NCBI GenBank assembly: GCA_950097015.1
Contig: CATNEN010000039.1
Span: 4,414,001 to 4,478,000, forward strand
DNA length: 64,000 bases
Source: Macrostomum hystrix
Lineage: Eukaryota; Platyhelminthes; Macrostomidae
Direction of reading: 5' to 3'
Below the pieces are notes generated by a model. That model had not been told where the DNA came from and searched no databases. It saw only the letters and a program-made list of their open reading frames with translations. The first letter of the stretch is position 1. Each line of letters starts with the position of its first letter. Positions 63,336 to 64,000 of the stretch are shown here, in pieces. A program made the translations under genes and the position numbers.

Positions 63336-64000
63336 AGACAGATGACAGCCAAGTCAAGGACTGTATGGCGGCTGTCACACCAGACAGATGACAGCCAATT
63401 CAAGGACTGTATGGCGGCTGTCACAGCAGACAGATGACAGCCAATTCAAGGACTGTATGGCGGCTGTCACAGCAGACAGATGACAGCCAATTCAAGGACT
63501 GTATGGCGGCTGTCACAGCAGACAGATGACAGCCAATTCAAGGACTGTATGGCGGCTGTCACAGCAGACAGATGACAGCCAATTCAAGGACTGTATGGCG
63601 GCTGTCACAGCAGACAGATGACAGCCAATTCAAGGACTGCATGGCGGCTGTCACACCAGACAGATGACAGCCAATTCAAGGACTGTATGGCGGCTGTCAC
63701 ACCAGACAGATGACAGCCAATTCAAGGACTGTATGGTGGCTGTCACAGCAGACAGATGACAGCCAATTCAAGGACTGTATGGCGGCTGTCACAGCAGACA
63801 GATGACAGCCAATTCAAGGACTGTATGGCGGCTGTCACACCAGACAGATGACAGCCAATTCAAGGACTGTATGGCGGCTGTCACAGCAGACAGATGACAG
63901 CCAATTCAAGGACTGTATGGCGGCTGTCACAGCAGACAGATGACAGCCAATTCAAGGACTGTATGGCGGCTGTCACAGCAGACAGATGACAGCCAATTCA
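63336..64000. repeat. 46-bp satellite with internal hairpin, runs off the window
   Basis: Over 14 copies of a 46-bp unit (AGACAGATGACAGCCAATTC...GGCGGCTGTCACAGC) with almost no divergence. Each unit contains TGACAGCC and its complement GGCTGTCA, 19 bp apart, so each can fold into a hairpin. It has no coding context in the window; by analogy with neighbouring genes it may fill an intron, or it may be intergenic. Confidence 0.95.

Overview
The window is nuclear DNA of a eukaryote, almost certainly a lophotrochozoan animal. Genes are split by GT-AG introns, and the recognisable proteins are animal ones: an EGF-receptor-type tyrosine kinase, CFIm25/NUDT21, a phospholipid scramblase, a class A GPCR and a C2H2 zinc-finger protein. 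Exons are GC-rich, spacers are AT-rich, and hAT, Helitron, Tc1/mariner-like, non-LTR and SINE copies are frequent. A free-living flatworm (Macrostomum-like) would fit, but that is inference. No bacterial gene, CRISPR array or operon was seen.

Layout. 1-11360 (minus): the 5' part of a very large gene for a secreted or surface protein built from Ly6-type three-finger domains and Thr/Ala-rich mucin arrays; it runs off the left edge. 11361-25527: transposon-rich. It holds a Helitron helicase relic, a 4.7-kb hAT element with intact ends and 8-bp target duplication, a decayed mariner-like element with about 150-bp inverted repeats, and a short Helitron with a 274-bp non-autonomous hAT nested in it. 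25873-28155: NUDT21 (two exons). 30114-31250: intronless GPCR. 31395-36050: retrotransposon debris, a fold-back element with 9-bp target duplication, and spacer. 36194-47304: nine-exon EGFR-family receptor. 48795-50366: intronless zinc-finger gene. 52641-57675: five-exon phospholipid scramblase. 59440-62567: four-exon secreted cysteine-rich protein of unknown family. 63336-64000: a 46-bp satellite running off the right edge.

Two patterns stand out. First, nearly every long intron (NUDT21 intron 1; EGFR introns 1, 2, 3 and 5; scramblase introns 1-3; cysteine-rich gene introns 2 and 3) is filled by a tandem array with its own unit of 4 to about 40 bp, often starting within tens of bases of the donor. 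Second, tandem repeats also expand inside coding sequence: the mucin, the hAT transposase N-terminus, and poly-Gln or poly-Ala tracts. The genes share no pathway and sit as independent units; no operon-like organisation is visible. Exon boundaries were set by hand from reading frame, splice consensus and family similarity. No transcript or database evidence was available.
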